Shown here: positions 41,811 to 51,733 of the stretch, in pieces
Layout: the number at the start of each line of letters is the position of its first letter
How positions within the stretch are numbered: the first letter of the stretch is position 1
Notes under the pieces: model-generated
The model's input: only the letters and a program-made list of their open reading frames with translations
Told to the model about the DNA's origin: nothing
Databases searched by the model: none
Position numbers and translations under genes: made by a program
Assembly (NCBI GenBank): GCA_030426085.1
Contig: JAUHYW010000007.1
Coordinates: forward strand, 1-64,000
DNA length: 64,000 nucleotides
Direction of reading: 5' to 3'
From: a bacterium
GTDB taxonomy: Bacteria; Myxococcota_A; Bradymonadia; UBA7976; UBA1532

Positions 41811-43766
41811 ATGACGACTGGTTTCGGAGGCGCTCGTTTCGGGGGCGCGCGGGCGCTCGGGTGGGCGGCGCTGGGGTGCGCGCTGTGGGCCGCGACGGCG
41901 TGGGGGCAGGGGCAGCCGCTGGGGCCCGATCCGGCGCTGGTGTTCGAGGGGCGGATGGGCTACGCGGCGACGGCGGATACGCTCATCGCCTGCGGGGGCG
42001 CGGCCTGCGGGCTGGGCGGGCCCGAGTGCCAGGGGCTGGACAGCTCGACGGTGACCCTGGACAGCTTCCCCGAGAGCGAGACGCTGCGGGTGGTGCACGC
42101 CCGGCTCAACTGGGCCGCGTCGACCCCGGCCGGGCAGATGCCCGACATGGCGGTGACGCTGACCCCGCCCGACGGCATGCCGATCCCGGTGATGGCCGAT
42201 CCGATGCTGTCGGAGGGGTTCGACGACGCGCTCGCCGCGGGCGAGTGCGGGCTGTTCGGCGGGGTGTGCCCGGTGCCGTTCGACTGCGCGCTCAGCTTCT
42301 ACTCGAACCACGCCGACGTCACCGCGGCGGTCGAGGGGCACCGGGTCGCCGGCGGGGCCCTCAACGGGCGGTGGACCTTCGCCGATGTCGAGATCCCGGG
42401 GTCGGACGATGATGATCCGGCGACCGCGGTGGCGGCGCTGGGCAGCCTGACCATCGGGGCGTGGTCGCTGCTGGTGGTCTACGAAGATCCGATGACCCAG
42501 CCCACCCGGCGCATCTACTACTATCAGGGCTTCGAGCTGAACGCGGGCACGCCCCGGCGGCTCTTCCCCCGGGGCTTCGACGCGCCGCCGCCCGATCCGG
42601 CGGTCGACCTGACGATCATGGTGCTCGAGGGCGACGTCGACGTGAGCGGCGATCAGCTCACGGTCAACGGGCGCCAGATCAGCGACGGGTGCAACCCGAT
42701 CAACAACCTCTTCAACTCGACGGTGAACACCGGCACGGCCGACGGGGCCTGCCGGCGGGGTGTCTTCGGCACCGATCTGGATCGGTTCACGGTGGTCGGC
42801 GCGGTGGAGGCGGGGGACGACGAGGCCGAGATCGTGCTCGAGATCCCGCGGGGCGACGGGCTCTTCACCCCCGGGGAGCAGCTCTTCACCAACTGGATGG
42901 TGCTGGCCTTCGACCACCTGCTGCCCGACTTCGAGGGGCTCAAGCCGGAGAAGGAGGCGGTGCCGGCCTCGGGGGCATTCGTGTCGCGGGGCGGGGCCAT
43001 CCAGTATCGCATCCAGGTGGAGAACGACGGCGACGGGCCGGCGCTGGGGGTCGTGGTGCGCGATCCGCTGTCGCCGCTGGTCGATTACGTCGCGGGCAGC
43101 ACGCTGCTGGACGGGCAGGCGGTGCCCGACGGGCCGGACGGGGCCTTCCCGTTGCAGGACGGGCTCGAGCTGACCGGGCTGCCCCAGGTGGGCGGGTCGA
43201 TCGACGTGGGCGAGGCGCACCGGCTGGCGTTCTCGGTCCAGGTGCGGCGGGACGCGCCCCACGGGGCGCAGATCGAGAACGTGGCGACCATCGAGGCCGA
43301 GCTGATCGATCCGCTGGAGACCGATCCGGTGGTGCACGTCGTGGCGGTGCCCGACGGGGGGCTGCCCCCGGACGCCGAGGTCGACGCGGCGCCGCTCGAT
43401 CCCGACGGGGGGGCCCGGCCCGACGCCGCGCCGCCGGCGCCCGACGGCGGCCCCCGGCCCGACGCGCGCCCGCCGACGGGCCGGGACGATGGGGGGCCGC
43501 TGCTGGCCGACGCCGATCGCAGCAACCCCTGCGGGCCGGGCACCCGCCTGGACGACGAGGGCTTCTGCGTCTCGATCTGCGGGGCGGGGCTGCGCTGGGA
43601 TGGGACCTGCGATCCGGGGCGCTGCGTGCACGAGGACGAGCCCGACTGCGACGACGAGGGCGGCGGATCGCCCGGCGGGGGCTGCGCCTGCGACGCGGGC
43701 GACGGGGGCGGCCCGGTCGCGTGGCTGGCGCTGCTGGTGCTCGTGGGCTGGCGCCGGCGGCGCTGA
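41811..43766 (+). CDS. DUF11-repeat surface protein with CTERM-like anchor
   Basis: The 651-residue protein has a signal peptide (cut after ATAWG, about residue 32). A Cys-containing N-terminal domain follows (TLIACGGAACGLGGPECQGL, LRVVHARLNWA) of the kind that reports extracellular DUF3344-like folds. One DUF11-type beta-sandwich lies near 383-500 (SRGGAIQYRIQVENDGDGPA, VRDPLSPLVDYVAGSTLLDG). An Asp/Pro-rich stalk and a Cys-rich module (CGPGTRLDDEGFCVSICGAG) follow. It ends GGCACDAGDG, a hydrophobic helix and Arg4, a MYXO-CTERM-like tail. A surface or outer-membrane location is expected; the ligand is unknown. Confidence 0.8.
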   Translation: MTTGFGGARFGGARALGWAALGCALWAATAWGQGQPLGPDPALVFEGRMGYAATADTLIACGGAACGLGGPECQGLDSSTVTLDSFPESETLRVVHARLNWAASTPAGQMPDMAVTLTPPDGMPIPVMADPMLSEGFDDALAAGECGLFGGVCPVPFDCALSFYSNHADVTAAVEGHRVAGGALNGRWTFADVEIPGSDDDDPATAVAALGSLTIGAWSLLVVYEDPMTQPTRRIYYYQGFELNAGTPRRLFPRGFDAPPPDPAVDLTIMVLEGDVDVSGDQLTVNGRQISDGCNPINNLFNSTVNTGTADGACRRGVFGTDLDRFTVVGAVEAGDDEAEIVLEIPRGDGLFTPGEQLFTNWMVLAFDHLLPDFEGLKPEKEAVPASGAFVSRGGAIQYRIQVENDGDGPALGVVVRDPLSPLVDYVAGSTLLDGQAVPDGPDGAFPLQDGLELTGLPQVGGSIDVGEAHRLAFSVQVRRDAPHGAQIENVATIEAELIDPLETDPVVHVVAVPDGGLPPDAEVDAAPLDPDGGARPDAAPPAPDGGPRPDARPPTGRDDGGPLLADADRSNPCGPGTRLDDEGFCVSICGAGLRWDGTCDPGRCVHEDEPDCDDEGGGSPGGGCACDAGDGGGPVAWLALLVLVGWRRRR

Positions 43767-43791
43767 GTCGGGCGCTGGGTCGGGCACTGGG

Positions 43792-45027
43792 TCAGGCGCC
43801 GACCTCGGTCTCGCCTTCGAGCGGGCTGCCCTGCCGCCGGATCACCATCAGCACCGCCCAGGCGGCGACGCCCAGCCCGAGCCCGACCCAGCCGCCCAGC
43901 GCGGCGTCGTCGGTGAGGTCGATGAGCAGCCCCGCGGCCAGCGCCATCGCCGCCTGTCCGCCTTGCAGGGTCATCAGGCTCAGCGCGCTCATCCGCCCCA
44001 GGATGCCCCCCGGGGTGCGGGCTTGCAGCTCGGCGGTGCTCGTCACCCAGTTGTGGCCGCTGCCCATGCCCCACAGCACCAGCGCCGGCAGGAAGACCCA
44101 CGGGCTGTCGAAGGCCAGGAAGAGCGCGAGGCCGACGAAGGCCAGCGGGGTGCCCAGGTTGGCCTCGCGGGGGATCCAGCGGGCGGGCAGCAGCGGACCG
44201 ACGCCGGTGCCGATGGCCCGCAGCGCGTGCATCACCCCCAGGGCCATGGCGGTCGGTCCGGCCATGCGGGGGCCAGCGACGAGGTTGAGGGTCACCCAGC
44301 CGGCGGCGTTGGCCACCGAGGGCGGGGTCTTGGCCAGCAGCGCGGCGAAGAGGCGCGGGCGGGGGCGGGCGTAGGTCCAGCCGACGAGGATGTCCCGCAG
44401 GCCGGGCCGGCTCGGGGCCTCGTCGCTCGGGGGCGGCGGCAGCGCGGGCAGCCGGGCGATGACCACCGCCGAGAGCAGGAAGGTGCCCGCGTCGACCATG
44501 ATGGCCTCCACCGGGCCGAACCACGCGGCGATGACCCCGCCGAGGGCCACGCCGGCGGTGAACATGACGCTCCAGGTGAGCCCCATCAGGGCGTTGGCCG
44601 GGTGCAGCTCGTCGGGCTCGACGAGCTGGGGCACGGCGGCCATCCGGGCGGTGAGCGCGATCCCCGACAGCCCGACCCGCAGCAGCAGGAAGAGCTGCAT
44701 GAAGAGGATCGCCTCGGCGGCCACCGCGGCGCACATCGCCAGCGTCAACAGCGAGGCGCCGATCTGGGCCCCGATCATGAGCCGGCGGCGGTCGAAGCGG
44801 TCGGCGAGCGTGCCCGCGAGCGGGCCGAGCAGCGCCATGGGCAGGGTGTGGGCCACCAGCACCATGCCCACCGAGACCGCCGACTCGCCCTTGTCGACGG
44901 CGACGAGGCTGACGGCGACGTAGCTCAGCCAGTCGCCGACGAGCGAGATCATGTTGCTGTACCACAGCCGGCGGAAGTCGGGGCGGGTCCGGATGAGGCG
45001 GCCGAGGGCCCCGCGATCTGCGCTCAA
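43792..45027 (-). CDS. MFS transporter (EntS/MFS_3-like exporter)
   Basis: The 411-residue protein has about twelve membrane segments. Its N-terminus LGRLIRTRPDFRRLWYSNMI and the loop GPLAGTLADRFDRRRLMIG are typical of the MFS_3 group that includes the enterobactin exporter EntS. The start is TTG 45027 with GGAGGAG four bases upstream; no ATG fits the family start. The cargo cannot be named. It is convergent with the surface protein gene (25-bp gap) and divergent from the Na/Pi transporter gene. Confidence 0.87.
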   Translation of the reverse strand: MSADRGALGRLIRTRPDFRRLWYSNMISLVGDWLSYVAVSLVAVDKGESAVSVGMVLVAHTLPMALLGPLAGTLADRFDRRRLMIGAQIGASLLTLAMCAAVAAEAILFMQLFLLLRVGLSGIALTARMAAVPQLVEPDELHPANALMGLTWSVMFTAGVALGGVIAAWFGPVEAIMVDAGTFLLSAVVIARLPALPPPPSDEAPSRPGLRDILVGWTYARPRPRLFAALLAKTPPSVANAAGWVTLNLVAGPRMAGPTAMALGVMHALRAIGTGVGPLLPARWIPREANLGTPLAFVGLALFLAFDSPWVFLPALVLWGMGSGHNWVTSTAELQARTPGGILGRMSALSLMTLQGGQAAMALAAGLLIDLTDDAALGGWVGLGLGVAAWAVLMVIRRQGSPLEGETEVGA

Positions 45028-45216
45028 GACTCCTCCGGGGGATCGACGGGGCGCTGAGGTGGGCGGGCGATGGGTGAGAGATGCCTCGGGCGCGCGCCGG
45101 TCGCGTGAGGGATCGGGGTGTAGGGGCAGGTTTCACGCCGGTCACGGCCCGGTGATTCCGTGGCAACGGGTGCCGGGGGCGGTGGCGCGGGCCTGCGGGG
45201 GGCGGTACGAGCAGCC

Positions 45217-46482
45217 ATGGCGAGCGAAGGACCAGCCGACGCGCGACCCCCCGCACCGCCCCCGCCGGGGCCCGGCCTGTGGGCCGGCTCGGTGGATGGG
45301 CTGTTCCGGGCGGCGAAGGTGCTCGCGCTGCTCTATGTCTTCCTGCTCAGCGTGCAGCTCATCGGCGACGGCTTCCGCCTGCTGGGCGGCGGCAGCGCGT
45401 CGAGCCTCTTCACGGGCATCGACAACCCCCTCGTGGCGCTGCTCATCGGGCTGCTGGCGACCGCGGTGTTGCAGTCGTCGTCGACGACCACGGCGATCAC
45501 GGTGGGGCTGGTGGCGGCCGAGGCGATCGATCTGCCGATGGCCATCCCGATGGTGATGGGGGCCAACATCGGCACCTCGGTGACCAACACCCTGGTCTCG
45601 ATGGGCCACGCCCGGGACGCGGCGGACTTCGAACGGGCCTTCGCCGGGGCCACGGTGCACGACATCTTCAACCTGCTCGCGGTGGCCATCCTGCTGCCGC
45701 TGGAGCTGCTGACCGGCTTCATCGAGCGGCTGTCGGGCTGGCTGGTCGCGCCGCTCGTCGAGCTGGGCGGGGCCCGCTTCGAGTCGCCGTTGCAAGCGGT
45801 CCTCCAGCCGGCGGCCAGGGCCCTGGTCCACATCGACAAGGCGCTCATCCAGCGGGCGGCGCTGGGGCAGCCGGTGGAGGGGTCGCTGGTCGACGGCGGG
45901 CTGCTGGCGGCGACCGGGCTGGGCGATCGGGCGCTGGGCGGGCTGCTGCTGGCCCTGGCGGCGACGCTGCTGGTGATGGCGCTGATGGGCATCGTGCGCA
46001 CGCTGAAGGCGCTGGTCGAGAGCCGGGCCGCCGAGTGGCTGCGGCGGGCGCTGGGGCGCAGCGCGATCGTGTCGATGGGCATCGGCGCGGGGGCCACGGT
46101 GGCGGTGCAGTCGAGCTCGATCACCACCTCGACGCTGGTCCCGATGGTCGGGGTGGGGCTGGTGACGCTGGAGGCGATGTATCCGCTGACGCTGGGGGCC
46201 AACGTGGGCACGACGGTGACCGCGCTGCTGGCGTCGATGGGCGCCGAGGGCCCGGGGGCGGTGCTCGGGCTCCAGATCGCGCTGTGTCATCTGCTGTTCA
46301 ACCTGCTGGGCATCGCGCTGCTCTATCCCCTGCCCGCCCTGCGCCCCGTCCCGCTGCGCATGGCCCGGGCGCTGGCGGCCCGGGTCGCCCGCCGGCCCCG
46401 GCTGGGGCTGGCCTATGTGGGCGGGGTGTTCTTCGCGCTGCCCCTGGCCGCCCTGGCGCTGTACGAGTGGCTCGCGGCGTGA
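45217..46482 (+). CDS. Na+/phosphate cotransporter (NptA/SLC34-like)
   Basis: The 421-residue inner-membrane protein has the duplicated Na/Pi-cotransporter motif QSSS: Q86SSSTTT in the first half and Q298SSSITT in the second. Each is followed by an inverted-repeat segment (MGANIGTSVTNTLVSMGHAR, LGANVGTTVTALLASMGAEG). It lacks the cytoplasmic PhoU-like tail of longer YjbB-type members. ATG 45217 is preferred over the upstream GTG at 45160, whose extra residues are Gly-rich and unlike the family. It takes up or exports phosphate with sodium. Confidence 0.9.
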   Translation: MASEGPADARPPAPPPPGPGLWAGSVDGLFRAAKVLALLYVFLLSVQLIGDGFRLLGGGSASSLFTGIDNPLVALLIGLLATAVLQSSSTTTAITVGLVAAEAIDLPMAIPMVMGANIGTSVTNTLVSMGHARDAADFERAFAGATVHDIFNLLAVAILLPLELLTGFIERLSGWLVAPLVELGGARFESPLQAVLQPAARALVHIDKALIQRAALGQPVEGSLVDGGLLAATGLGDRALGGLLLALAATLLVMALMGIVRTLKALVESRAAEWLRRALGRSAIVSMGIGAGATVAVQSSSITTSTLVPMVGVGLVTLEAMYPLTLGANVGTTVTALLASMGAEGPGAVLGLQIALCHLLFNLLGIALLYPLPALRPVPLRMARALAARVARRPRLGLAYVGGVFFALPLAALALYEWLAA

Positions 46483-46552
46483 CCTCGGCTCGACCCCCGA
46501 ATCGAACTCGGGCCGGGGGCGCGCGGCCGCCGGTGTCTGCCGCGGGGGTCCC

Positions 46553-48478
46553 ATGTTCTCGGAGTCACTCGATCCGGTCCTCACCCGGAGCGATCAACCC
46601 CTGATCCTCTTCGATCGGCTGGGGGACGTGGTCTTCGTCAACCCGGCCTTCTCCGAGCTGGCCGCCATCCGCCCGGGCGACATCCGGGCCGTCGACGGGC
46701 CGCTGCTCGAGCCGCCCATCCTGGTCGCCCGGGCCGTCGACCGCACCTGGTCGGTGCCCACCGGGCGGGTCTGGCTGCGCCGGGGCGACGGGAGGCGGAT
46801 CCGGGTGTGGGTCGACGCGCTGCCGATGCAGCTCGGCGGGCAGATGCATCACCTGTGCACCGTGCGGCCGACCACGCTGAAGGTGACGGCGCCCGAGGTC
46901 GGGCTGGACGACGCCCGCCTCAAGGAGCTGCTGGCCAACCTGCCCGGCGGGGTCTATCGCTGCAGCTACGATCGGCACTGGCGCACGGTGTTCCTCTCGG
47001 AGCGCTTCGCCGACATCTGCGGCTGCCCCTCGGCCGAGTTCCTCGAGCCGTACGGGCGCTCGTTCAAGGAGATCGTGCACCCCGACGACGTGCCGCTCAT
47101 CAAGGCGGCGGTGCAGGCGGCCGTCGAGCAGCGCGCGTTCTACGAGGTCGAGTTCCGCATCGTGCGGCCCGACGGCGCGGTGCGCTGGCTGCTCGACCGG
47201 GGCATGCCGGTCAAAGACCACCGGGGCCGGGTGCGCTGGCTCGACGGGGCGATGTTCGACATCACCGGGCAGAAGGCGGCCGAGGCCCGGGCCGAGGCGC
47301 TCGAGCTGGAGCGGGCGGCGGCCGAGGCGGCGTCGGCGGCCAAGAGCCGGTTCCTGGCGGTGATGAGCCACGAGATGCGGACCCCGCTCAACGCCATCGT
47401 GGGCATGACGACGCTGCTGGCCGACTCGGCGCTGGATGACGAGCAGCGGCGCTTCGTGGACACCGCCCGCACCTCGAGCGACGCGCTGCTCGACCTGATC
47501 AACGACGTGCTCGACTTCTCGAAGATCGACACCGGGCACATCGAGCTGGAGTCGGCGGACTTCGACCTGCGGGCCTGCGTGACCGGATCGCTGGATCTGC
47601 TGCGCCCCCGGGCCGAGGCGCAGGGGCTGGGGTTCGGCGCCCGGGTGGCCGACGACGTGCCCCAGTGGGTGGTGGGCGACGCGGGCCGGCTGCGGCAGGT
47701 GCTGGTGAACCTGCTGGGCAACGCGGTCAAGTTCACCGCCGCGGGCGAGGTGCGGGTCGAGGTCGACGCCGCGGCCGCCGACGAGGGCGCCGACGAGGTC
47801 CGGATCCGGTTCGCGGTCTCCGACACCGGCATCGGCATCCCGCTCGCGGAGCAGGACGCGATCTTCGAAGCGTTCAGCCAGGTCGACGCGTCGACGACCC
47901 GGCGCTTCGGCGGCAGCGGCCTGGGGCTGGCCATCAGCCGGCGGCTGGTGCGGCTGATGGGCGGCGATCTGACGGTCTCGAGCGCGCCCGGCGAGGGGGC
48001 CACCTTCTCGTTCGAGGTGACGCTGCCGCCGGGGCGGGCCCCGGCCCGCTCGGACGCGCCGAGCGCGGTGGACGTGCCCCCGCTGCGGATGCTGCTGGCC
48101 GAGGACAACCCGGTCAACCAGCGGGTCGGTCAGCGGCTGGTGCAGATGCTGGGCCTCGACTCCGATCTGGCCAGCGACGGCCGGCGGGTGCTCGCCGCCT
48201 TCGACGCGGCGGATTACGACGTGGTCCTGATGGACGTGCGCATGCCCGAGATGGACGGCCTGGAGGCCACCCGCCGCCTGCGGGCGTCGCTGCCGCCCGA
48301 TCGCCAGCCGCGGGTGATCGCGCTGACGGCCAACGCCACCCGGGAGGACGAGGCGGCGTGCTACGCGGCGGGCATGGACGCCTTCCTCAGCAAGCCGCTG
48401 CGCATCGACGCCCTGGGACGGCTGCTGAGGCGGCTCTTCCCCGACGGCGCGCCCGCCGCGACCCGCGGAGCGGAGTGA
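46553..48478 (+). CDS. Hybrid sensor histidine kinase (PAS-HisKA-HATPase-REC)
   Basis: The 641-residue cytoplasmic protein has a degenerate N-terminal PAS-like region (15-110) and a PAS/PAC domain (about 122-242, [11 protein letters not shown]...[15 protein letters not shown]). A short coiled coil leads to the HisKA with phospho-acceptor H273 ([15 protein letters not shown]). The HATPase has an N box (LLGNAVKFT) and G boxes ([17 protein letters not shown]). A C-terminal receiver carries D561 in [12 protein letters not shown], with the conserved Lys in FLSKPLR. No membrane segment or separate regulator gene is adjacent, so output must go through a phosphotransfer protein elsewhere. Confidence 0.95.
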   Translation: MFSESLDPVLTRSDQPLILFDRLGDVVFVNPAFSELAAIRPGDIRAVDGPLLEPPILVARAVDRTWSVPTGRVWLRRGDGRRIRVWVDALPMQLGGQMHHLCTVRPTTLKVTAPEVGLDDARLKELLANLPGGVYRCSYDRHWRTVFLSERFADICGCPSAEFLEPYGRSFKEIVHPDDVPLIKAAVQAAVEQRAFYEVEFRIVRPDGAVRWLLDRGMPVKDHRGRVRWLDGAMFDITGQKAAEARAEALELERAAAEAASAAKSRFLAVMSHEMRTPLNAIVGMTTLLADSALDDEQRRFVDTARTSSDALLDLINDVLDFSKIDTGHIELESADFDLRACVTGSLDLLRPRAEAQGLGFGARVADDVPQWVVGDAGRLRQVLVNLLGNAVKFTAAGEVRVEVDAAAADEGADEVRIRFAVSDTGIGIPLAEQDAIFEAFSQVDASTTRRFGGSGLGLAISRRLVRLMGGDLTVSSAPGEGATFSFEVTLPPGRAPARSDAPSAVDVPPLRMLLAEDNPVNQRVGQRLVQMLGLDSDLASDGRRVLAAFDAADYDVVLMDVRMPEMDGLEATRRLRASLPPDRQPRVIALTANATREDEAACYAAGMDAFLSKPLRIDALGRLLRRLFPDGAPAATRGAE

Positions 48479-48485
48479 GGCCGCT

Positions 48486-48542
48486 CTTCACGGGGTCCGC
48501 CGGGCCCGCCGCGACCCGTGACCTCTCGTCCGACCCCGTGAA
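48486..48542 (+). terminator. Possible terminator-like inverted repeat
   Basis: CTTCACGGGGTC (48486-48497) and GACCCCGTGAA (48532-48542) can pair over 11 bp around a 34-base GC-rich loop, eight bases after the histidine kinase stop. There is no T-run after it, so it may act as a structured 3' end rather than a classical intrinsic terminator. Confidence 0.4.
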
Positions 48543-48608
48543 AAGGACCGATTTCGGGTCACCGTCGGCCCGGTCGCGCGGCCCGGCGCGTTCGACCTCG
48601 TCGCTTTC

Positions 48609-48637
48609 TTGAATCACATGCTACGGTCGCGCTATCG
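48609..48637 (+). promoter_or_regulatory. Weak sigma-70-type promoter candidate
   Basis: TTGAAT (48609-48614) and CTATCG (48632-48637) are spaced by 17 bp in the only AT-richer stretch before the large lipoprotein gene. The -10 match is poor, so this is a candidate only. Confidence 0.3.
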
Positions 48638-48676
48638 AGCCTCCCGAATCTCCCAACCCTCGGCAGCGGAGGCGGC

Positions 48677-51046
48677 ATGAGACTGTTCGGCGCGGTGAGT
48701 GCGCTGGCGCTGATCGCGGCCGGTGCGGCCGGCTGTGACGGGGCCGTGGATCCCGATCCGGCCGACTCGACGATCATCCGCCACGACATGCAGCCCGATC
48801 CGCTGCCCGACGCCGAGGCCGGCGTACCGCCCGCCGACCAGGGGCCGCGCGACGCCGCCGCCGACCGGGGCGACGACACCCCCGACATGGCGCCGGCCGA
48901 CATGGCGCCGTCCGACATGGCCCCGTCCGACATGGCGCCGTCCGACATGGCCCTGTCCGACGGCGGCGACCGGTGCCCGACGCCCGGCGGGGTCGTGCCC
49001 GGCGAGCTGCCGCTCGTCGACCGGGCGTGGCGGCTCGAGGTCCCCCGGGCGACGGCCGCCGGGCGGCTCGATCCCGGCTGCGCGGCGGGCAGCGGCGGCG
49101 ACGAGCTGATCGTGCGGTTGCTGCCCGAGGCCGACGGGGCGCACCTCGTCGTCGTCGCCGGGCGCTACTCGTCGCTGTATCTCACCGACCCCTGCACCCC
49201 CGACGCGCCGCCCGAGGCGGGCCCGTGCGTCGACGTGGACACCCCGTTCGAGGACGGCGCGACCCGGGCCCGGCGCCTGGAGCTGGTCGCCGGCGAGCCG
49301 CTCGATCTGGTCGTCGACGCCCCCCCCGGCGAGCGGGCCGGGCCCCTGGTCGTGCTGGTCTACCCCCCGGTGCCCGAGGGCGGGTCGTGCGCCCCCATCG
49401 GCGACACCGGGGTCTCGCCGAGCTGCGGGCCGGCGCTGGGCTGCGTGGACGAGGTCTGCGTCTGGACCGGGCCGCCGGCGGTCGAGACGGCCCGGGCGTG
49501 GTCCGACGGTCAGTCGCTGCGCATGCAGCTCGCCCTGCGGGGCGTCGAGCTGGTCGCGGCGGTCTGGGCCCGCAGCGGCGGAGGCGACGCGCCGTTCGTG
49601 CAGCTCCAGACCACCGACTTCCGCACCGAGCCGACCCGCCTCGCGCTCCAGGGCTTCGTCGAGGATCCCGATCTGGCGGCGGCGGGCATGGTCGAGATCG
49701 AGGTCGTCGACGCCGACGGCCGCACCGCGCGGCGAGGGGTCGGCGTGGCCGGCCTCGAGCCGCTGCCGGCCGACGCGGCCTGCGATCCCGAGGGCATGCG
49801 CGACGTGTGCGCGGCGGGCGACGCGTGCGTGGGCGGGCGCTGCCGGTCGGCCGACGTCGGGGTCTGGCTGGGCGAGGCGGGGCTCAACATCGAGGTCGAG
49901 ATGCCCCAGGCGCCGCTGAATCATCCGCTGCTGCGGCCGGTGGTCCGCCCGGCGGATCCGGTCGACGCCCGCTGGACCCCCCTGTCCCCCCGGGCCGCCG
50001 AGCTGGGCCTGCGCTGGGCCGCGAGCGGGCTGGATGTCGAGCCTGAGGGGCTGTTGCTGCGCATGCAGGAGCCGGGGCTGCCGCCGGGGCTGCCCCGCGC
50101 GCTCGAGGCGGCGCCGCTGCCGGTGCGCGGCGAGGGCGAGCCGTGCGATGGGGAGCGCATCTCGGACACCTGCGGGCCGGAGCTGGCCTGCCGGGTCGCG
50201 CTGGACCGCGCCACCTGCGTGGCGATCGACCCGCCGCAGATCCTGTCGGCCCAGGCCACATTCGGGGCGGACGCGCTGGGGCTCAAGGTGGCGTTCAGCG
50301 ATCTTCAGGGGGACGCGGCCTTCTTCGATCTGAAGGTGCGCCGGGGGGACGATCTGCGCTTCGCGCTGCCCGCGCCGCGGCCGCTGCCGGCGGACGCCGC
50401 CGGGGGGCGGCTCCAGACCTCGTTCGCGGCCCCGTGGGGCCCGCAGCGGGGGGACGTCGCCGAGATCGTCCTGATCGACGCCGAGGGGCTGACGAGCGCG
50501 CCGGTCATCGCCCCGCTGAGGCCGGCGCCGATGGTGGGCGTGGGCACCGCCTGCGACCCGCTGGGGGCCCTCTTCGCCTGCGCCGGGGATGACGACGACG
50601 TCATCTGCGCGGTCGTCGAGGCCGGCGGCGACCCGGTCTGCGCGGTGTTCGAGGAGCCCTGCCCCGAGGCGTGGCGCCCGTTCCCGCTCGTCACCCCGGT
50701 GCGCCACGAGGACAACCACCGCAACGGGCCCGACCGCACCGCCGGCTCGTGCGGCGGCGAGGGCACCCCCGAGGCGATCTACACCCTGACCCCCCGCCAG
50801 GACGCACGGTGGATCATCTCGGTGCAGCCGGCGGGATCGGTGGTCTACGTGCGCTCCCACTGCCGGTTCGCGGTGCCCGACGTGTCGGAGCTCGCCTGCC
50901 GCAACGGCCCGTTCGTCCTGGATGTCGAGGGGGGAGAGACGTACTACGTGTTCGTCGACGGTCCAGGCGAGGGCGGGCGGTTCACGCTCGCGATCGACTC
51001 CGAGGCGCCGCCGGATGGGCCCGATCTGCCGGATGACCCCCGCTGA
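48677..51046 (+). CDS. Large Cys-containing surface lipoprotein
   Basis: The 789-residue protein has a lipoprotein signal ending at AAGAAGC (C20). An Asp/Pro-rich stalk contains repeats of Pro-Ser/Ala-Asp-Met-Ala (about 70-92). Next come three stretches of beta-rich domains punctuated by paired Cys (SCGPALGCVDEVCVW, MRDVCAAGDACVGGRCRSAD, ISDTCGPELACRVALD). The C-terminal beta-sandwich (TPEAIYTLTPRQDARWIISV, FVLDVEGGETYYVFVDGPGE) resembles pre-peptidase C-terminal (PPC) domains of extracellular proteins. The Cys motifs resemble the Myxococcales Cys-rich repeats. GGAGG lies before ATG 48677. It is probably outer-membrane anchored; function is unknown. Confidence 0.75.
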   Translation: MRLFGAVSALALIAAGAAGCDGAVDPDPADSTIIRHDMQPDPLPDAEAGVPPADQGPRDAAADRGDDTPDMAPADMAPSDMAPSDMAPSDMALSDGGDRCPTPGGVVPGELPLVDRAWRLEVPRATAAGRLDPGCAAGSGGDELIVRLLPEADGAHLVVVAGRYSSLYLTDPCTPDAPPEAGPCVDVDTPFEDGATRARRLELVAGEPLDLVVDAPPGERAGPLVVLVYPPVPEGGSCAPIGDTGVSPSCGPALGCVDEVCVWTGPPAVETARAWSDGQSLRMQLALRGVELVAAVWARSGGGDAPFVQLQTTDFRTEPTRLALQGFVEDPDLAAAGMVEIEVVDADGRTARRGVGVAGLEPLPADAACDPEGMRDVCAAGDACVGGRCRSADVGVWLGEAGLNIEVEMPQAPLNHPLLRPVVRPADPVDARWTPLSPRAAELGLRWAASGLDVEPEGLLLRMQEPGLPPGLPRALEAAPLPVRGEGEPCDGERISDTCGPELACRVALDRATCVAIDPPQILSAQATFGADALGLKVAFSDLQGDAAFFDLKVRRGDDLRFALPAPRPLPADAAGGRLQTSFAAPWGPQRGDVAEIVLIDAEGLTSAPVIAPLRPAPMVGVGTACDPLGALFACAGDDDDVICAVVEAGGDPVCAVFEEPCPEAWRPFPLVTPVRHEDNHRNGPDRTAGSCGGEGTPEAIYTLTPRQDARWIISVQPAGSVVYVRSHCRFAVPDVSELACRNGPFVLDVEGGETYYVFVDGPGEGGRFTLAIDSEAPPDGPDLPDDPR
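48885..48960 (+). repeat. 15-bp in-frame tandem repeat (Pro-Ser-Asp-Met-Ala)
   Basis: About five copies of GACATGGCGCCGTCC, with minor changes, lie in the stalk of the large lipoprotein. Length is a multiple of three. Confidence 0.85.
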
Positions 51047-51084
51047 GCGGGGCCGGTCGCGCGAGGCCCGGCGGCGGGTGGGCC

Positions 51085-51531
51085 TCAGTCGAGCGCGGCG
51101 TGCAGATCGGCGTAGTGGGCGATGACCTCGAACTCGTCGATGACCCGCGAGTGGTAGTGGCCCCAGACGTCGCTGAGCAGCACCATCGCGCCCTTGCTGA
51201 GCGCCTGGGTGCGATACAGCGCGTAGTAGCTCGCCCCGTGGGTGTCGTCGATGTCGTCGATCTTGTCGAGGGTCTTGCCGCTGACCGGGCAGAAGAGCAC
51301 GCACTTGGTGCCCGGCTCGATGTCGGTCATGCCCGCCTTGCGGGCGTCGCCGTGGATCGGGCTGAGGTGCACCAGCCCCTCCCGGCCGTCGGGCAGCCGC
51401 ACGCCGACGGTGATCGCCGGGTGCCCGTCGAAGGTCACGTCCTTGAGGCCCACCAGATCGTCTCCGGCGGGCCCGAAGAGCCGGTTGACGATGATCTGGA
51501 CCCCGGTCGGGTTCTTCTCGGGCGCGGTCAT
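51085..51531 (-). CDS. Hypothetical cytoplasmic protein
   Basis: The 148-residue protein shows no known motif. It has a mixed alpha/beta pattern (GVQIIVNRLFGPAGDDLVGL, VHLSPIHGDARKAGMTDIEP, GTKCVLFCPVSGKTLDKIDD) and ends with helix SRVIDEFEVIAHYADLHAAL. AAGGGGGACC precedes ATG 51531. A CxxxxxC pair (KCVLFCPVSG) might bind metal. No signal peptide is seen. It is monocistronic, convergent with the lipoprotein gene and divergent from the M48 peptidase gene. Confidence 0.7.
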   Translation of the reverse strand: MTAPEKNPTGVQIIVNRLFGPAGDDLVGLKDVTFDGHPAITVGVRLPDGREGLVHLSPIHGDARKAGMTDIEPGTKCVLFCPVSGKTLDKIDDIDDTHGASYYALYRTQALSKGAMVLLSDVWGHYHSRVIDEFEVIAHYADLHAALD

Positions 51532-51733
51532 TGGTCCCCCTTGTCGCGCGTCGGCCCGCGCCGACGTCGCTCGGAGTAGAGCAGGCTCGGGCGCTCCAGG
51601 CAAGCCGACGAGGCGCTTGCGGTGCGGGCGCGCAGGGCGGATGGTGAGCCGCGCGTCACCGGCGGGTCCCATCGGCCATCCAACGCCACGACGAGGCCCC
51701 GTTCACGGCCACCCCAGACGACCAGGAGTCCGC

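Noticed and set aside
39573-43787. Start of the second hsdM far upstream (about 43.8 kb)
   Set aside because: Sequence before ATG 41630 is Arg/Pro/His-rich antisense of the surface protein gene; ATG 41630 has GGAGG and fits the family N-terminus.
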